Source: Leucobacter sp. UCMA 4100 (GTDB taxonomy: Bacteria > Actinomycetota > Actinomycetes > Actinomycetales > Microbacteriaceae). From it: a DNA stretch of 64,000 nucleotides. Both the position numbers and the translations under genes were made by a program. Below the pieces are notes generated by a model, which ran no database searches, had not been told where the DNA came from, and saw nothing but the letters and a program-made list of their open reading frames with translations. This document shows, piece by piece, positions 61,857 to 64,000 of the stretch (position 1 is its first letter; every line of letters starts with the position of its first letter). The stretch is taken from the NCBI RefSeq assembly GCF_027853335.1, contig NZ_JAFEUS010000002.1, positions 2,526,514-2,590,513 of the forward strand. The letters run 5' to 3'.

Positions 61857-62429
61857 ATGCAACAGGGGCCAGATGCGCCGTCGAGTGAATCGAACGACGC
61901 AATCGGAGATGCTCTGCTGTTTGACGACGGCCTTCCCAAACCTGACACTGATGGTGGCTACAAGGGTGCTGTAGCAGCTCGCGCTGCCGGCATCAGCTAC
62001 CGTCAGCTCGACTACTGGGCGCGCACCGGTCTCGTTGAGCCCACCGTTCGTGGTGCGGCCGGTTCAGGTACGCAGCGTCTGTACAGCTTTCGTGACATTC
62101 TCGTACTGAAGCTCGTGAAGCGCCTGCTCGACACCGGTATCTCGCTCCAGCAGATCCGCACCGCCATCGAGCAGCTGCACGCCTCCGGCGTCTCAGATCT
62201 CGCAGAGGTGACCCTCATGAGCGATGGCGCGGGCGTGTACCTGTGCGTCTCGCCCGACGAGGTGATTGACCTCATGAGCCAGGGCCAGGGCGTCTTCGGT
62301 ATTGCTGTTGGCAAGGTCTTGCAGGAGGTCTCAACGACGCTCGTTGACCTCGAAGAGCACCGCGAGGTTGTGGTCACTGACTCGGCCGACGACGAGCTCG
62401 CCCAGCGCCGCGCCAAAAAGATTTCTTAG
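61857..62429 (+). CDS. MerR-family regulator, ResR/McdR-like
   Basis: The 190-residue protein has a MerR HTH (YKGAVAARAAGISYRQLDYWARTGLVEPTVRGAAGSGTQRLYSF). A helical segment (LLDTGISLQQIRTAIEQLHASG) and a small effector domain (VYLCVSPDEVIDLMSQGQGVFGIAVGKV) follow. It resembles the second MerR gene of the mycobacterial garA locus, whose product affects cell division and drug survival. In mycobacteria a bifunctional-nuclease (DUF151) gene lies between the two MerR genes, but here only 95 bp separate them. The ATG follows GGGAGGCAAAC. Confidence 0.85.
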   Translation: MQQGPDAPSSESNDAIGDALLFDDGLPKPDTDGGYKGAVAARAAGISYRQLDYWARTGLVEPTVRGAAGSGTQRLYSFRDILVLKLVKRLLDTGISLQQIRTAIEQLHASGVSDLAEVTLMSDGAGVYLCVSPDEVIDLMSQGQGVFGIAVGKVLQEVSTTLVDLEEHREVVVTDSADDELAQRRAKKIS

Positions 62430-62465
62430 CAAGCGACGGGGCGTCTCGTCCCGTCAGTATTGCCC

Positions 62466-62506
62466 AAGGCTCCGAGCCGCACACCATCGTGCGCTCGGAG
62501 CTTTTG
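62466..62506 (+). terminator. Terminator after the second MerR gene
   Basis: The stem GCTCCGAG..CGCAC pairs with GTGCG..CTCGGAGC (62469-62481 with 62489-62501), with one bulged base, followed by TTTT. Confidence 0.8.
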
Positions 62507-62565
62507 CGTTGCCACCTCATCGGGGGTGCATGAGAGCGCGCTACGGCGGGGAGAGGGCCCAGAAA

Positions 62566-62607
62566 CGCCTGTGCCGCACCTCCCAAAATGGGGGTGCGGC
62601 ACAGGCG
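62566..62607. terminator. Terminator between the MerR and parA-like genes
   Basis: A 15-bp perfect stem (62566-62580 with 62593-62607) continues inward through CCC/GGG pairs to an AAAAT loop. It lies between convergent genes. Confidence 0.8.
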
Positions 62608-62631
62608 GGTAAAGCGTGTTTGAGTGTGCTG

Positions 62632-63498
62632 CTACTGCTCGTCGTCGGCGTTGACGTCGACAACGGCCTGCGTGGCCGTAATCGAGGTGCGACGGGCCTT
62701 GCGCAACGTGTCAACATCGAAGCCGACCGAGTCGAGCACCTGGCCGAGAATCGTGTCGAAGTGCGATGCCATCTCTTGCACTGATTCGCCGGGCCACATG
62801 TGCAGCGGCTTTGCCGCACCCTGGGCCTGCTGAAGCGAGGTGCGCTCTGGGAGCTGGGGATCAAGAATGAGCTCGCCGAACATCTCGCGCAGCTCGCGAA
62901 TGCGGAACTGGTGCTCCATTGACTGAGGCTTCGTGCGGTTAATGACGATGCCGAGTGGCTCGAGACGCGGGCTGATGCCGGTGCGAATCTCTTCGATCGC
63001 GCGAAGCGCACGGTCGGCCGCGGCAACGGCGAAGAGGCCGGGCTCGGTTACAATCACGACGCGGTCACTCGCGGCCCACGCAATGCGTGTCAGGGCGTTG
63101 AGCGAGGGGGAGCTGTCGATGAGCACGAGGTCGTAGTCGGGCTCAACCGTTGCGAGCGCTTCTTCGAGCTTCCAAATCTCACGCATGGTCGGGTGAGGGC
63201 CATCGAAGTTAATCGCTGAGGGGCTACCGAGCAGCAGGTCGATCGCGCCGTCGTGGTGTTTGTTCCACCCACTCGGGAGAATCGCGTCGCGAACATCCTT
63301 CGGATTCTCAAGAATATCTGCGATGTTCTTGGTCTCGTCGGTCGGCGATACGTCGAGGCCCGTTGAAACGTCTGACTGCGGGTCGAGGTCAACAACGAGG
63401 GTGCGCAACCCCAGCGAGAACGCTGCAGAGGCGAGGCCTAGTGTCACCGTCGTCTTACCGACGCCGCCTTTTAAAGAACTAATACTCAAAACATGCAC
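62632..63498 (-). CDS. ParA/MinD-family ATPase
   Basis: The 288-residue ATPase has a deviant Walker A, SLKGGVGKTTVTLGLA (residues 8-23), VVDLDPQSDVSTGLD and VLIDSSPSLNALTR. It belongs to the ParA group that moves plasmids, chromosomes or protein clusters. No parB is adjacent, so it is probably an orphan ParA (PldP-like), not the origin partner. The GTG start at 63498 has a TAGAGT box 6 nt upstream and no ribosome binding site, suggesting a leaderless mRNA. The tail ends ADDEQ. Confidence 0.87.
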   Translation of the reverse strand: MHVLSISSLKGGVGKTTVTLGLASAAFSLGLRTLVVDLDPQSDVSTGLDVSPTDETKNIADILENPKDVRDAILPSGWNKHHDGAIDLLLGSPSAINFDGPHPTMREIWKLEEALATVEPDYDLVLIDSSPSLNALTRIAWAASDRVVIVTEPGLFAVAAADRALRAIEEIRTGISPRLEPLGIVINRTKPQSMEHQFRIRELREMFGELILDPQLPERTSLQQAQGAAKPLHMWPGESVQEMASHFDTILGQVLDSVGFDVDTLRKARRTSITATQAVVDVNADDEQ

Positions 63499-63634
63499 GC
63501 TTTAACTCTACCCTGTGAACCTTGAAAGGCTCGAAGAAAACTGAGCACTGGGCAATATCTTTGGCACAGTTCGTTAGAATTTGTCTCATTGTCTTCTTCA
63601 CACATCGACTCATGAGATAGGTGGCCTCTTCGTT

Positions 63635-64000
63635 ATGGCTATTCGTGACATTCGCCTCTTCGGCGATCCCGTTCTTGCTGCTGCGTGCCAACCAGTAGGG
63701 GACATTGACGATGGAGTGAGGCAGCACGTGCAAGACCTACTCGACACCGTCGACATGGATGGCCGTGCGGGGCTCGCCTCGAACCAGATCGGCCACCAGC
63801 TGCGTGCCTTCAGCCTCAACATCGAGGGCAAACTTCAGTACGTTCTGAACCCCGAGATTGTTTCGCTCGAGGGAGAGCCTGTCGCTACGGGCGAGGGCTG
63901 CCTCTCGGTGCCCGACCTTTGGTACCCCGTCATGCGGTACCCGAAGGCCACCGTTCGCGGTATCGACCTTGAAGGTACCGAGGTCGTCATCACGGGCGAG
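63635..64000 (+). CDS. def: Peptide deformylase, N-terminal part
   Basis: Peptide deformylase removes the formyl group from new proteins. The ATG at 63635 gives MAIRDIRLFGDPVLAAAC, with an AGGTGG site upstream and a TAGAAT box at 63575-63580. Motif 1 (GRAGLASNQIG) and motif 2 (EGCLSVP, whose Cys binds iron) are present. The third motif, HExxH, would lie beyond the window edge. The gene is truncated by the end of the sequence; 122 codons are seen. Confidence 0.92.
   Translation, partial: MAIRDIRLFGDPVLAAACQPVGDIDDGVRQHVQDLLDTVDMDGRAGLASNQIGHQLRAFSLNIEGKLQYVLNPEIVSLEGEPVATGEGCLSVPDLWYPVMRYPKATVRGIDLEGTEVVITGE

Noticed and set aside
62632-63498. The ParA-family gene as the origin-partition parA
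   Set aside because: No parB or parS-like element is adjacent, and the neighbours are not the oriC genes. An orphan ParA is the safer call.

Overview
The window is a chromosomal segment of a high-GC Gram-positive bacterium. The 16S and 23S sequences, the conserved order rpsP-khpA-rimM-trmD-rplS-lepB-rnhB, a GarA-like FHA gene followed by two MerR genes, a RamB-type regulator and LPXTG-anchored surface protein all point to Actinobacteria. Gene content and the rRNA leader suggest the family Microbacteriaceae; the genus was not settled by reading alone. No transposase, integrase, phage gene or CRISPR array was seen. Most of the window is core chromosome.

Layout. 1-5.3 kb: the 3' end of isocitrate lyase (aceA), an LPXTG beta-propeller surface protein, an unknown protein, a small HTH regulator co-transcribed with a Clp_N-SRPBCC protein, and a DUF4031-HD protein. 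5.4-14.6 kb: smc, a TetR regulator, ftsY, a 3-hydroxyacyl-CoA dehydrogenase, ffh and a proline iminopeptidase. 15.0-21.3 kb: translation and envelope genes rpsP, khpA, rimM, trmD, rplS, lepB, rnhB, murI, rph, rdgB. 21.3-26.7 kb: a LysE exporter, a thioesterase-like protein, tRNA-Leu(UAG), heme O synthase, a lipoprotein, an alkyladenine glycosylase and YceI. 26.8-35.0 kb: leuB, ilvE, an FAH-family hydrolase, rlmN, a LysR-MFS pair and gltX. 35.0-37.9 kb: a thioredoxin-reductase-like flavoprotein, a queuosine-precursor transporter and Tgt. 38.0-43.8 kb: an rrn operon (16S-23S-5S, no spacer tRNA). 43.9-50.2 kb: a six-gene Mrp Na+/H+ antiporter operon with MrpA and MrpB fused. 50.2-57.1 kb: an M20 amidohydrolase and a peptide ABC transporter whose fused ATPase gene lies on the opposite strand. 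57.2-60.5 kb: malate synthase divergent from a RamB-like regulator. 60.6-64.0 kb: a garA-like gene, ftsR, a second MerR gene, a ParA-family ATPase and the start of a peptide deformylase.

How the genes fit together. aceA, aceB and the RamB-like regulator form the glyoxylate shunt and its likely control, with the two enzymes at opposite ends of the window. smc, the parA-like gene and ftsR serve chromosome organisation and division; ffh, ftsY and lepB serve protein export. The transporter and Tgt suggest scavenging of queuine. The FHA protein resembles GarA/OdhI, a regulator of 2-oxoglutarate metabolism, but lacks the usual phosphothreonine motif.

The most interesting signals are regulatory. 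At least nine genes carry a -10 hexamer exactly 6 or 7 nt before the start codon and no ribosome binding site, which predicts leaderless mRNAs. One of them, the HTH/Clp_N-SRPBCC operon, has a tandem 17-bp operator-like repeat covering both promoter elements. All functional assignments rest on reading motifs by eye; no database search was run.
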